Shown here: piece after piece, positions 19,134 to 27,256 of the stretch
Layout: each line of letters opens with the position of its first letter
Position numbering within the stretch: position 1 is the first letter of the stretch
Origin: Kineosporia mesophila
GTDB lineage: Bacteria; Actinomycetota; Actinomycetes; Actinomycetales; Kineosporiaceae
Assembly (NCBI RefSeq): GCF_021129235.1
Contig: NZ_JAJOMA010000006.1
Span: 294,335-358,334, forward strand
DNA length: 64,000 nt
Direction of reading: 5' to 3'
Notes under the pieces: generated by a model
The model's input: only the letters and a program-made list of their open reading frames with translations
Told to the model about the DNA's origin: nothing
Database searches by the model: none
Program-made: the position numbers and the translations under genes

Positions 19134-22100
19134 TTACGCCACGTCGTCAGGGACGTGGAACTGGGTCTCGCCGTCCTTGCGCTGCGCGTCGAGATCACTG
19201 CCGGCCAGGCCGGCCGGCATCAGCAACCGCCCATCCTCGTCGAAGGTGCCGAGGTTGTCGTGGTCGTCGTCGGAACCCGGCTGCCAGGAGCTGGCGGTCC
19301 GGCGCATCCGCAGGCGCTCGGCGCCGAGCAGACCGGTACCGAGCAGCATCAGCAGCAGGCCCAGGGCCAGACCGGGGATGAGCAGCACGGGGGTACCGGT
19401 GAAGGCCAGGCCGCCCCCGGTGTCGTTGCCGCCGGCCCCGCCACTGCCGCTGCCATTGCCACTGCCGTTGCCGCTGTCATTGCCGTCACCGTTGCCGGTG
19501 TCGTTGCCGCCCCCGCCTCCGGAGCCACTGCCGCCGCCGTCACCGTCGCCGGTGTCGTTGCCGCCGCCACCCCCGCCGCCGGTGCCGCCTGCCTCGACGA
19601 CCGTGACCTCGACCGTCTGCTCCGAGGTCTGGCCGAGGTCGTCGATCACCGACATCACGAAGGTGTCGTCGCCGAGCTCGTCCGCGGCCGTGTAGACACA
19701 ACTCTTACCGCTGTCCGAGATCCTCGTGGAACCGAGCCCGTCCGGCGTGGAGCAGGCGGCCACCTCGATGCCCGAGTAGCCCGGGCCCCGCGGCGCGATC
19801 GCCTTGCTGGCCCCGAGGGCCACGTCGGTCCGGATCGTCACCGTCGCGGCGAGCACCGGGATGAAGGTGAAGGACTCCACGAAGCTGATCGAGCCCGCCG
19901 AGTTCGTCACCGTCACGGTGGTGGGCCCACCGACGTGCGGCGGCGTGTTCACCGTCAGCACGTTGGAGGCCGCGGCCTTCCACCGGCTCAGCGCCTGGCC
20001 GGCCACCTTCGGGCGGTAGGCCTGGGCCTTGGTGTGGTTGTCCCGGGTCGGGCTTCCCAGCTTGCTCTTCCTGGAAGCCTTCTCGAGACCGACCGAGGGG
20101 TTGTCCACATCGGCGCCGAGCCTCAGGTTGGTCCCCTGCACCCCGTCGAAGGCGACGGTGGTGGAGTCGTCGAACCCGGTCCCGCCGATCGTGACCCGGG
20201 TGCCACCGGTCACCGGCCCGACGTTCGGCGTCAGCGTCTGCACCGTCGGCAGCCCGGTGAGCGGTACGTAGGTGAACAGGTAGGAGCTGCTGGTGCCCTG
20301 CGGGTTACGCAGCAGCACGGCGATTCCCCCGGCCGCGTGGGCCGGCGTCTTCACCGACAGCGTGGTGTTGCTGATGAGCGTGAGGTCCAGGCCCTCGACC
20401 CCGTCGAACGTCACCCGGTCCACGTTCTGCAGCCCGAGCCCCCGGAATACCACCGTGGTACCGCCGGCGGTCGGTCCGCTGCGCGGCGTCATGCTGTCGA
20501 CCATCGGCACGCTGTTCGCGGCGACGTAGGTGAACTCCGAGGCGCTCGCCGCGGTACTGCTGCCCACCGGTGTGGTCACGATGACGTTGACCGGGCCGAC
20601 CGCGTGCGCCGGTGACGTCGCGAGGAGCGTAGTGCTGTTGATCACCGTGACGTTCGTGGCCGTGGTGCCCCCGAAGCTGACACCGGTGGTCGTGAGGAAC
20701 CCGGTGCCGTAGATCGTCACCTGGGTTCCGCCGTCGACCGCGCCCATACTCGGCACCAGGGCGGTGACCGTCGGCGAGACACTGGCCGGAAGGTAGGTGA
20801 ACAGGCCGGTACCGGTGCCCTCGACGTTGCCCGTACCGACCACGACCACGTCCACCAGGCCGGCCGCGTGCGACGCCGTGGTCACGGTGATCTGGGTGCC
20901 GGCGCCGTTCACGCTGAACGCCGTACCCGCTGTACCGCCGAACCGGACCCCGGTGGCTCCGGTGAAACCGGTACCGGTGATCGTCACGACCGTGCCACCG
21001 CCTGCCGGACCGGAGATCGGCGAGACGCCGGTGATTTCCGCGTCGAAGGCGACGTAGGAGTAGTTCAGCGTGACGACGCCGCCGGCCGTGGCGATGATGA
21101 CCGGGACCGGGCCCGAGGTCAGGCCGGCCGGCATGGTGAAGGTGATCTGGGTGTCACCGGTGACCGTGTAGTTGGTGATGACGTTGGCGCCCACCGTCAG
21201 CGCCAGGAGCGAACTGAACCCCGTACCGGTGATGGTGACCTGGTTGCCACCCTGGATCGGGCCGCTGGGCGGTGCGACCGTGGCCGGGCCGGCCGCGTTC
21301 GGTGTGTAGACGAACGTGCCCGCGGTGGTAGACGCACCGCCCGGCCCCAGGAGGGCCACGGTGTAGGCGCCGGCGTTGTTCGGCGGGGAGTCGAACTTCA
21401 GCGCCGATGCCGTGCTGCCACTCTTCGGGTTCACGGTCCTGGTGCCGACCTGGACCGACGTGACCAGGTTGAGATCGCTGCCCGTCACCGTCACCTCGGT
21501 GCCGCCGCTCACCGGTCCGGTGATCGGGCTGATGCCGGTGGTCGTGGGAACCGGGTTGTAGGTGAAGTTGGTGCTCGTGCTGGTCACCGATCCGGTCTTG
21601 ACCCTCACCCCGATGGTGCCGGCCGAGCCGGGCGGGGTGGTGACGCGAAGAACCGTGGGGCTCACGTACTCCGTGCTCAGCGCGGTGTTACCCCAGTAGA
21701 CGACGGACGACGAGGTGAAGTTGGTGCCGTTCACCGTCACCGTCGTACCACCGGTTGCCGGGCCGTTGTCCGGGGTGAGGTTCCCGATCGTGGGCGTCGC
21801 CGCGATGTACGTGTAGGTGCTGTCCAGGCTGACGAGGCTCGTTCCGCTGGAGTTGGTGACGGTCACCGGCACGACGCCCGGGGCGTCCCCGGCCGGGGTG
21901 GTGACCGTGATCGACGTCAGCGTCGGGGTCCCGACCACCGTGGCGTTGTTGTTGCCGAACTTGACGGTGGTACCGGTCAGGGTCACGAAGAGGCCCTGCA
22001 GCGTGACGGTGTCGTTCCCGGCGATCGGCCCGCTGTTCGGGCTGACCGAGGTGATGGCGACGACGCCCGGCACCGGGATCGTCGGGGCCGGGTCGGCGAA

Positions 22101-23966
22101 GAGGAAGGTCCCGGCCGGGGTGGTGCCGCTCGGGCTGATCAGCGTCACCGCCGTGGCCCCGGCGGCGTGGGCCGGGGTGTTGAAGGTGATGCTCGTGGCC
22201 CCGACGGCCGGGCCGGCGACGGCCGCACCGTCGATCCGGACCTCGGTGACGGCATCCAGGGCGGTACCGGTGACGGTCACCGCGGTGCCACCCGCCGTCG
22301 TCCCGGTCACCGGGGTCATCGTGGTGACGACCGGGATGGCCTGGTAGGTGAAGGTCCGCGCGGCCGAGGTGTCAGAACCACGCTTGACCGTGACCGGCAC
22401 ACCGCCTGCCGCTGTCGTCGCTGGGGTGACCGCGGTCAGCTTCGTGGGACTGACATAGGTGGTCGCCACCGTGGTGTTGTCGACGGTGATCTGCGAGTCG
22501 GTGGTGAACCCGGTGCCGGTGGCGGTGATCGTCGTGCCACCGGTGATCGGGCCGGACGCCGGGCTGATGCTGCTCAGACCCAGGGCGTCCTGGTAGGTGT
22601 ACGCGGTGGCGGCACTCGCCGCCGACGTCCCCCCGTTGTTGGTGACCGTGACGAACACGGTGCCGGTGCCGGCCGGCGCGGTGGCCGTGATCGAGGTCGG
22701 GCTGTTGACCGTCACGTTGGTGGCGTTCGCGGTACCGAACTTCACGGTCGGGGCTCCCACCCCGGCGCCGCTGAAGCCCGTTCCGGTGATGGTCACCGAC
22801 GTGCCCCCGTTCGGTGAGCCTCCCGAGGGAGCCACGTTGGTGACCGTCGGGGCGCCGACGTAGGCGAAAGTGTTCGTCCCGGTGCTCGCGCCGCCCGGCG
22901 CGGGGGTCGTCACGACCACGTTCGCCGCACCGGCCGAGTGAGCGGGGGCGGTCGCCGTGATCTGCGTGGTGCTGTCGATCGAGTAGCTGGCGGCGACCCC
23001 GTCGAACTCGACCTTGGACGTGCCGCGGAAGTTCGAGCCGGTGATCACGACGCTGGTGCCGCCGGTGGTCGGCCCGGTGGCCGGGGCGAGCCCACTGACC
23101 GTGGGCACGAGGGCGTTGGTGGTGGAGCACTCCGTGTGGCCGGCGATCACGTCACCGGCGCCGACGGCGTCCAGAAGACCGCCGTTGCCGCTGAGCCGCA
23201 GGTGAAGGGCATTGGTGACCAGCCTGGTCCTGCCGGCCGTGGTCGTCCGGACCTGCTCGTTCAGAGTCAGTGCACCCAGGTTGGCCACGTTGAGCACGGT
23301 GTTCGGAGCTGGACGCTCGGGGGTCGAGCTCGCGACGCCGGAGAGCTTCAGCCCGGTGAGGGTGGCCGTGGCGCTCACTCCCGAGGCGTCGCCGGTGCAC
23401 TGCGACGAGATCAGGTCGGCGGAGACACCCTGAAGACCCAGCACGGTGCCCAGGCCGAGCTTGTCGACCGCGGAGGTCGCGTTCACCGTGTCCTTCAGAT
23501 CCTCGCCGTTGGCGGCCACGGTGGCCGTGCCGCTGCTCAGGACCCCGGAAACTCTGACGTTCGCCGTGGTCGCGGTCGCCGGACCAGCAGGCCAGTCCGC
23601 CTTCGGCGTCTGCTCGGTGCCGACCGCGGACGCCCCCAGAAGCTTCACGCCGGCGAACAGGCCGTAGGCCGACGCGGCGGTAGAACCGTCGGCGGCAGCC
23701 TTGAAATTCCTTGCACCAAGCTCTTCTTTGCTCTTCGACGGCTTCCCCACCGTCGAGTGCGCGAAAGAGACCGGGGCCGCCGACCGAACCGGGCCGGTCG
23801 TCAGTGTCGCGGCCGAAGCGGAGGCAGCGGCCAGCGGCAGCCCTCCGCCGGCGACGAGAAGGCCGGCGACGACCTGCGCCACCCCTCGCCTGTTCCGGAA
23901 GCGGTGACAGCCACGTAAAAATGGCCTCCCGCCCGGGTTCGTACGGTTTCGTGTCAAGACACGCAT
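19134..23966 (-). CDS. Secreted 12-TIG-repeat surface protein with LAFTG signal
   Basis: A 1610-aa protein with a signal peptide (Arg-rich start, hydrophobic VAGLLVAGGGLPLAAAS, then Ala-Ser-Ala). A unique N-terminal domain of about 250 residues precedes 12 TIG/IPT Ig-like repeats, each recognisable as P-x-SGP-x-GGT-x-VTITGTGF. A further Ig-like region, a Gly/Asn/Asp spacer, the sortase E motif LAFTG, a membrane helix and an unusually long tail of about 50 polar residues follow. The twelfth repeat carries a basic insert of roughly 45 residues. Probable role: adhesion or surface layer; the ligand is unknown. It sits between flhB and flhA. Confidence 0.85.
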   Translation of the reverse strand: MRVLTRNRTNPGGRPFLRGCHRFRNRRGVAQVVAGLLVAGGGLPLAAASASAATLTTGPVRSAAPVSFAHSTVGKPSKSKEELGARNFKAAADGSTAASAYGLFAGVKLLGASAVGTEQTPKADWPAGPATATTANVRVSGVLSSGTATVAANGEDLKDTVNATSAVDKLGLGTVLGLQGVSADLISSQCTGDASGVSATATLTGLKLSGVASSTPERPAPNTVLNVANLGALTLNEQVRTTTAGRTRLVTNALHLRLSGNGGLLDAVGAGDVIAGHTECSTTNALVPTVSGLAPATGPTTGGTSVVITGSNFRGTSKVEFDGVAASYSIDSTTQITATAPAHSAGAANVVVTTPAPGGASTGTNTFAYVGAPTVTNVAPSGGSPNGGTSVTITGTGFSGAGVGAPTVKFGTANATNVTVNSPTSITATAPAGTGTVFVTVTNNGGTSAASAATAYTYQDALGLSSISPASGPITGGTTITATGTGFTTDSQITVDNTTVATTYVSPTKLTAVTPATTAAGGVPVTVKRGSDTSAARTFTYQAIPVVTTMTPVTGTTAGGTAVTVTGTALDAVTEVRIDGAAVAGPAVGATSITFNTPAHAAGATAVTLISPSGTTPAGTFLFADPAPTIPVPGVVAITSVSPNSGPIAGNDTVTLQGLFVTLTGTTVKFGNNNATVVGTPTLTSITVTTPAGDAPGVVPVTVTNSSGTSLVSLDSTYTYIAATPTIGNLTPDNGPATGGTTVTVNGTNFTSSSVVYWGNTALSTEYVSPTVLRVTTPPGSAGTIGVRVKTGSVTSTSTNFTYNPVPTTTGISPITGPVSGGTEVTVTGSDLNLVTSVQVGTRTVNPKSGSTASALKFDSPPNNAGAYTVALLGPGGASTTAGTFVYTPNAAGPATVAPPSGPIQGGNQVTITGTGFSSLLALTVGANVITNYTVTGDTQITFTMPAGLTSGPVPVIIATAGGVVTLNYSYVAFDAEITGVSPISGPAGGGTVVTITGTGFTGATGVRFGGTAGTAFSVNGAGTQITVTTASHAAGLVDVVVVGTGNVEGTGTGLFTYLPASVSPTVTALVPSMGAVDGGTQVTIYGTGFLTTTGVSFGGTTATNVTVINSTTLLATSPAHAVGPVNVIVTTPVGSSTAASASEFTYVAANSVPMVDSMTPRSGPTAGGTTVVFRGLGLQNVDRVTFDGVEGLDLTLISNTTLSVKTPAHAAGGIAVLLRNPQGTSSSYLFTYVPLTGLPTVQTLTPNVGPVTGGTRVTIGGTGFDDSTTVAFDGVQGTNLRLGADVDNPSVGLEKASRKSKLGSPTRDNHTKAQAYRPKVAGQALSRWKAAASNVLTVNTPPHVGGPTTVTVTNSAGSISFVESFTFIPVLAATVTIRTDVALGASKAIAPRGPGYSGIEVAACSTPDGLGSTRISDSGKSCVYTAADELGDDTFVMSVIDDLGQTSEQTVEVTVVEAGGTGGGGGGGNDTGDGDGGGSGSGGGGGNDTGNGDGNDSGNGSGNGSGSGGAGGNDTGGGLAFTGTPVLLIPGLALGLLLMLLGTGLLGAERLRMRRTASSWQPGSDDDHDNLGTFDEDGRLLMPAGLAGSDLDAQRKDGETQFHVPDDVA

Positions 23967-24135
23967 GGAGGCGCCCCCGCTACCTGATTGCCAGGACCAT
24001 TGCGATCCGGTCGATCCGCGACTCTAGGTAGCGGTGTAATTACAGGCTTGGGATTCCGCTCGGCGTGTCCTGAAAGATCTCTGGACGGCTAGCTGAATTT
24101 GCTCCTCGCTGACCGATTCTGGTGGGCGTAACTGG

Positions 24136-25305
24136 TCAGCGGGCCCGATGTCGGGCTTCGCTGATTTCGCGGCGCCGACGCGAGCTGAGCTCTGAGCGGC
24201 TCGGCAGCACGTCCGGAACCGGTGTGAGCGTGGGCGGTTTCCGGGTTCCGGCATTGCGCCCCGGCTTGCCCGCCTGCATCACGAAAGCGAGGATCCGGGC
24301 GACGGCCATGTAGAGCTCGGCGGGAATCTCCTCGCCGACCTCGCAGACCCGGAAAAGCGCTCTGGCCAAAGGCTTGTCCTCCACAATGGGGACGCGGTTC
24401 TCCCGGGCGGTCTCCCGGATCGCCATCGCGACGGTGCCGGAACCCTTGGCCACCACCTTGGGCGCGCCCTTGCCGGCCTCGTACCGCAGAGCGATCGACA
24501 GGTGTGTCGGGTTCGTCAGGATGACGTTGGCAGTGGGAACGTCAGCCATCATCCGGTTTCGGGCCATGGCCATCTGCTTCTGGCGGATGGCGCCCTTCAG
24601 CATCGGGTCACCCTCCTGCTGCTTGTACTCGTCCTTGATCTCCTTGGGCGTCATCATGAGTTGTTTCATGACCTCGTGACGCTGGTAGATGTAGTCGGCC
24701 AGGGCCAGCACCAGGCCCGCGATGGCGGCGGCGTAGACCATCGACCGGATCCCGGCGCTGGTGCGCTCCACCGTCGCCAGGAGCGGAAGCGTGCCCGAGC
24801 CGACCAGTTCCGGGATCAGATTCTTGCCCGTGAGGTACACGACGAAGGCGAGAACCATCACCTTGAGCAGGGCCTTGAGCGCTTCCCAGGCCGCGCGCGG
24901 ACCGAACATCCGCTTGACACCCTGCAACGGGTTCAGCCGGCTGAACTTCGGCTTCATCGCCTTGGTCGAGGGGTAGACGCCCTGGGCCGCCGTGGCGATC
25001 GTGCCCGCGAGCATCGAGGCCAGCACCATCGGCGCGGAGCCGATCAGTACGGTCATCGGGATGTCGTTCATCACCTGCAGGGCCCGCGGCACGCTCGGAT
25101 CATTGACGATGGCAGGTAGTTTCGTGAGCATCGCCCGTAAGCGCTCATTGGTCAGGTGCACGCTGAGGGGCGCCAGCGAGATTGCCACGGCGATCGACGC
25201 CCAGGTGCCGAAGTCCTGAGAGCGGGGGAACTGACCGTCCTTGCGGGCGTCCTTGATCTTCTTCTGTGTCGGCTTCTCGCTCTTGCCGTCCTTGTCACCG
25301 GCCAT
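24136..25305 (-). CDS. flhB: Flagellar export protein FlhB
   Basis: A 389-aa protein with four membrane helices and a cytosolic domain that switches export from rod/hook to filament substrates. It shows the typical start (GKSEKPTQKKIKDARKDGQ) and the autocleavage motif NPTH in ILTNPTHLSIALRY. The C-terminal tail after GKPGRN is basic and a little longer than in model FlhB. The ATG follows fliR by 9 nt. Downstream is the surface-protein cassette. Confidence 0.95.
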   Translation of the reverse strand: MAGDKDGKSEKPTQKKIKDARKDGQFPRSQDFGTWASIAVAISLAPLSVHLTNERLRAMLTKLPAIVNDPSVPRALQVMNDIPMTVLIGSAPMVLASMLAGTIATAAQGVYPSTKAMKPKFSRLNPLQGVKRMFGPRAAWEALKALLKVMVLAFVVYLTGKNLIPELVGSGTLPLLATVERTSAGIRSMVYAAAIAGLVLALADYIYQRHEVMKQLMMTPKEIKDEYKQQEGDPMLKGAIRQKQMAMARNRMMADVPTANVILTNPTHLSIALRYEAGKGAPKVVAKGSGTVAMAIRETARENRVPIVEDKPLARALFRVCEVGEEIPAELYMAVARILAFVMQAGKPGRNAGTRKPPTLTPVPDVLPSRSELSSRRRREISEARHRAR

Positions 25306-25314
25306 GGCTCACCC

Positions 25315-26076
25315 TCACCCCCCGACCAGCCGGATCATGGTCACCCCGGCGGTGTTGACGAAGCGCTCCAGGGTGCCCGGGATCTGCACCAGGATCAGGC
25401 CGATCAGGAACAGGCTGAGCACGATCTTCAGCGGGAACGCCAGGGCGAACGCGTTCAGGGCGGGAGCGGCGCGGGTGAGCAGTCCGAGGGCGATGTCCGC
25501 GATCAGCAGGGCGGCCAGGATCGGCGCCGTGATCTGGATGGCCGAGAGGAACATGGCCGAGAGCATCTTCAGCAGGGCCTCGGAGACCTGACCGAGGTTC
25601 ATCCGGGCCAGCGGCGAGATCTCGAACGTGCGCGAGAGGCCGCGCAGGATCACCAGGTGGCCGTCAGCGCCGAACAGCAGGGTGATGGCCATCAGCTGGT
25701 GCAGCCGGCCCATCACCGAGCTGTTCACCATCGACAGTGGGTCAAGGCTCTGCGAGATGCTGAAACCACCGGCCAGGTCGATAAAGTCACCGATGGACTG
25801 GATCGCGGCGACAGCCATGAGCACGAAGTAGCCCAGGGCCACGCCGAGCAGCATCTGCAACAGCATCTGCCCGATCATGGCTCCGGATCCCAGCTCCGGA
25901 GCGGTGCGGATGGTCCACGTGGACAGCGGGATCGCCAGGGCGATGGCGGTGGCGGCGCGCACCTGGGAGGGGATGGCCCGGGTGTTGAACGGTGGGGAGA
26001 TCATCATGAATCCCACCGTGCGGCCCAGGGCGAGCAGGTACCCCGACAGGGTCAGTCCGGCGATCGTCAGGTCCAC
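25315..26076 (-). CDS. fliR: Flagellar export protein FliR
   Basis: A 253-aa integral membrane subunit of the FliP-FliQ-FliR export channel, with about six hydrophobic helices. Typical segments are LGRTVGFMMISPPFNTRAIP and IALAIPLSTW. The GTG start at 26076 lies 9 nt after fliQ. It keeps the family order fliP-fliQ-fliR-flhB. Confidence 0.93.
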   Translation of the reverse strand: MDLTIAGLTLSGYLLALGRTVGFMMISPPFNTRAIPSQVRAATAIALAIPLSTWTIRTAPELGSGAMIGQMLLQMLLGVALGYFVLMAVAAIQSIGDFIDLAGGFSISQSLDPLSMVNSSVMGRLHQLMAITLLFGADGHLVILRGLSRTFEISPLARMNLGQVSEALLKMLSAMFLSAIQITAPILAALLIADIALGLLTRAAPALNAFALAFPLKIVLSLFLIGLILVQIPGTLERFVNTAGVTMIRLVGG

Positions 26077-26085
26077 GGCGGACTC

Positions 26086-26355
26086 TCAGCTGCGCAGGAG
26101 GGTAGGCACCATGTTGAAGAGCTCCCGGGTGAAGCCCTCCAGCGTCTTCAGGCACCAGTTGCCGGTGAGCACCAGAACCACTGCGGTGACTACCAGTTTG
26201 GGCACGAAAGTCAGCGTCTGTTCCTGGATCTGGGTGGCCGACTGGACGATCGACAGCAACAGGCCGATGGCCAGGGTGGAGAACAGCACCGGGCCGGCGA
26301 CCTTGGTCGCGGTCAGCAGTGCGGCCGCCACGATCTGGATGACCGAGTCTTCCAT
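26086..26355 (-). CDS. fliQ: Flagellar export protein FliQ
   Basis: An 89-aa protein with two membrane helices, the normal FliQ size. The motif SATQIQEQTLTFVPKLVV between the helices is characteristic. AGGAG stands 7 nt before the ATG. The spacing to fliP is 19 nt. Confidence 0.94.
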   Translation of the reverse strand: MEDSVIQIVAAALLTATKVAGPVLFSTLAIGLLLSIVQSATQIQEQTLTFVPKLVVTAVVLVLTGNWCLKTLEGFTRELFNMVPTLLRS

Positions 26356-26374
26356 GGGGGGACTCCTAGAACGG

Positions 26375-27256
26375 TTAGCGGTAGCTGCCGATCAGCGTGG
26401 TCACGATCAGCGACCAGCCGTCGACGAGCACGAAGAGCAACAACTTGAACGGGAGGGAGACGAGCGCCGGGGGCAGCATCACCATGCCCAGCGACATCAG
26501 GATCGCGCTGACCACGATGTCGATGACCAGGAAGGGTATGAAGATCACGAACCCGATGATGAACGCGCCACGCAGCTCGCTGAGCACGAAAGCCGGTATC
26601 AGGGTGCGGAGGTCGACCTTCTCCCGGGTGGCCGGGTTGGGCAGGTCGGCCGCCCGCGTCATCAGGGCCAGTTCCTCGTCGCGAGTGTGCTTCAGCATGA
26701 ACTCACGCAGCGGCTGGCTGCCGGCCCGGTAGGCCTGCGTCACCGTCATGTCGCCCTTGGAGTAGGGCTGGATGGCCTTCTCGTTGATGGCGTCGGCGGT
26801 CGGCCCCATGATGAACAGGGACAGGAACAGGGCGAGCCCGACCAGGACCTGGTTCGGCGGTACCGACGGTGTGCCCAGCGCCTGCCGGGTCAGCGACAGT
26901 ACGACCACGAGCTTGGTGAACGACGTGCACAGCAGCAGCACCGAGGGCGCCACACCGATCAGCGTCACCAGCAGGATGATCGAGATCACCTGACTGCGCT
27001 GTCCCGGCACGCTGACCGTGACGTCACTGCTGTCGGCGGCCGTCGGGTTGTCCGGGTCGGCCGGGTTGTTCGGCTCGACCGGGGCCGAGATCGAGGCAGA
27101 GACGGGGGTGGAGCTCTGGGAAGACACCGCCGCCTGGGCGGCCGGGCCCGGACCCGCGATCTGGAGGAAGCAGAACGCCAGGCCGAACAGCAGCCCGGCG
27201 AACAGCCGAAGACCAGGTCGCAGGCCCTTCCGGGAGGAATGGCCGGTCATGGTCAC
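26375..27256 (-). CDS. fliP: Flagellar export protein FliP
   Basis: A 293-aa export-channel subunit with a cleavable-looking N-terminal signal (about 17-42) and four later helices. The signatures are FTKLVVVLSLTRQALGT, FLSLFIMGP and LVDGWSLIV. The polar stretch between signal and first helix (about 45-80) is Asp/Pro/Asn-rich. The GTG start overlaps the fliO stop (GTGA); ATG 27250 is an alternative two codons in. Confidence 0.95.
   Translation of the reverse strand: MTMTGHSSRKGLRPGLRLFAGLLFGLAFCFLQIAGPGPAAQAAVSSQSSTPVSASISAPVEPNNPADPDNPTAADSSDVTVSVPGQRSQVISIILLVTLIGVAPSVLLLCTSFTKLVVVLSLTRQALGTPSVPPNQVLVGLALFLSLFIMGPTADAINEKAIQPYSKGDMTVTQAYRAGSQPLREFMLKHTRDEELALMTRAADLPNPATREKVDLRTLIPAFVLSELRGAFIIGFVIFIPFLVIDIVVSAILMSLGMVMLPPALVSLPFKLLLFVLVDGWSLIVTTLIGSYR

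Noticed and set aside
18297..20615. Plus-strand frame crossing the sortase and TIG genes
   Set aside because: Covers two convincing genes and their gap on the other strand; no domain.
20868..22817. Long plus-strand frame opposite the TIG protein
   Set aside because: Arg/Gly/Asp-rich low-complexity product, a mirror of the TIG repeats.
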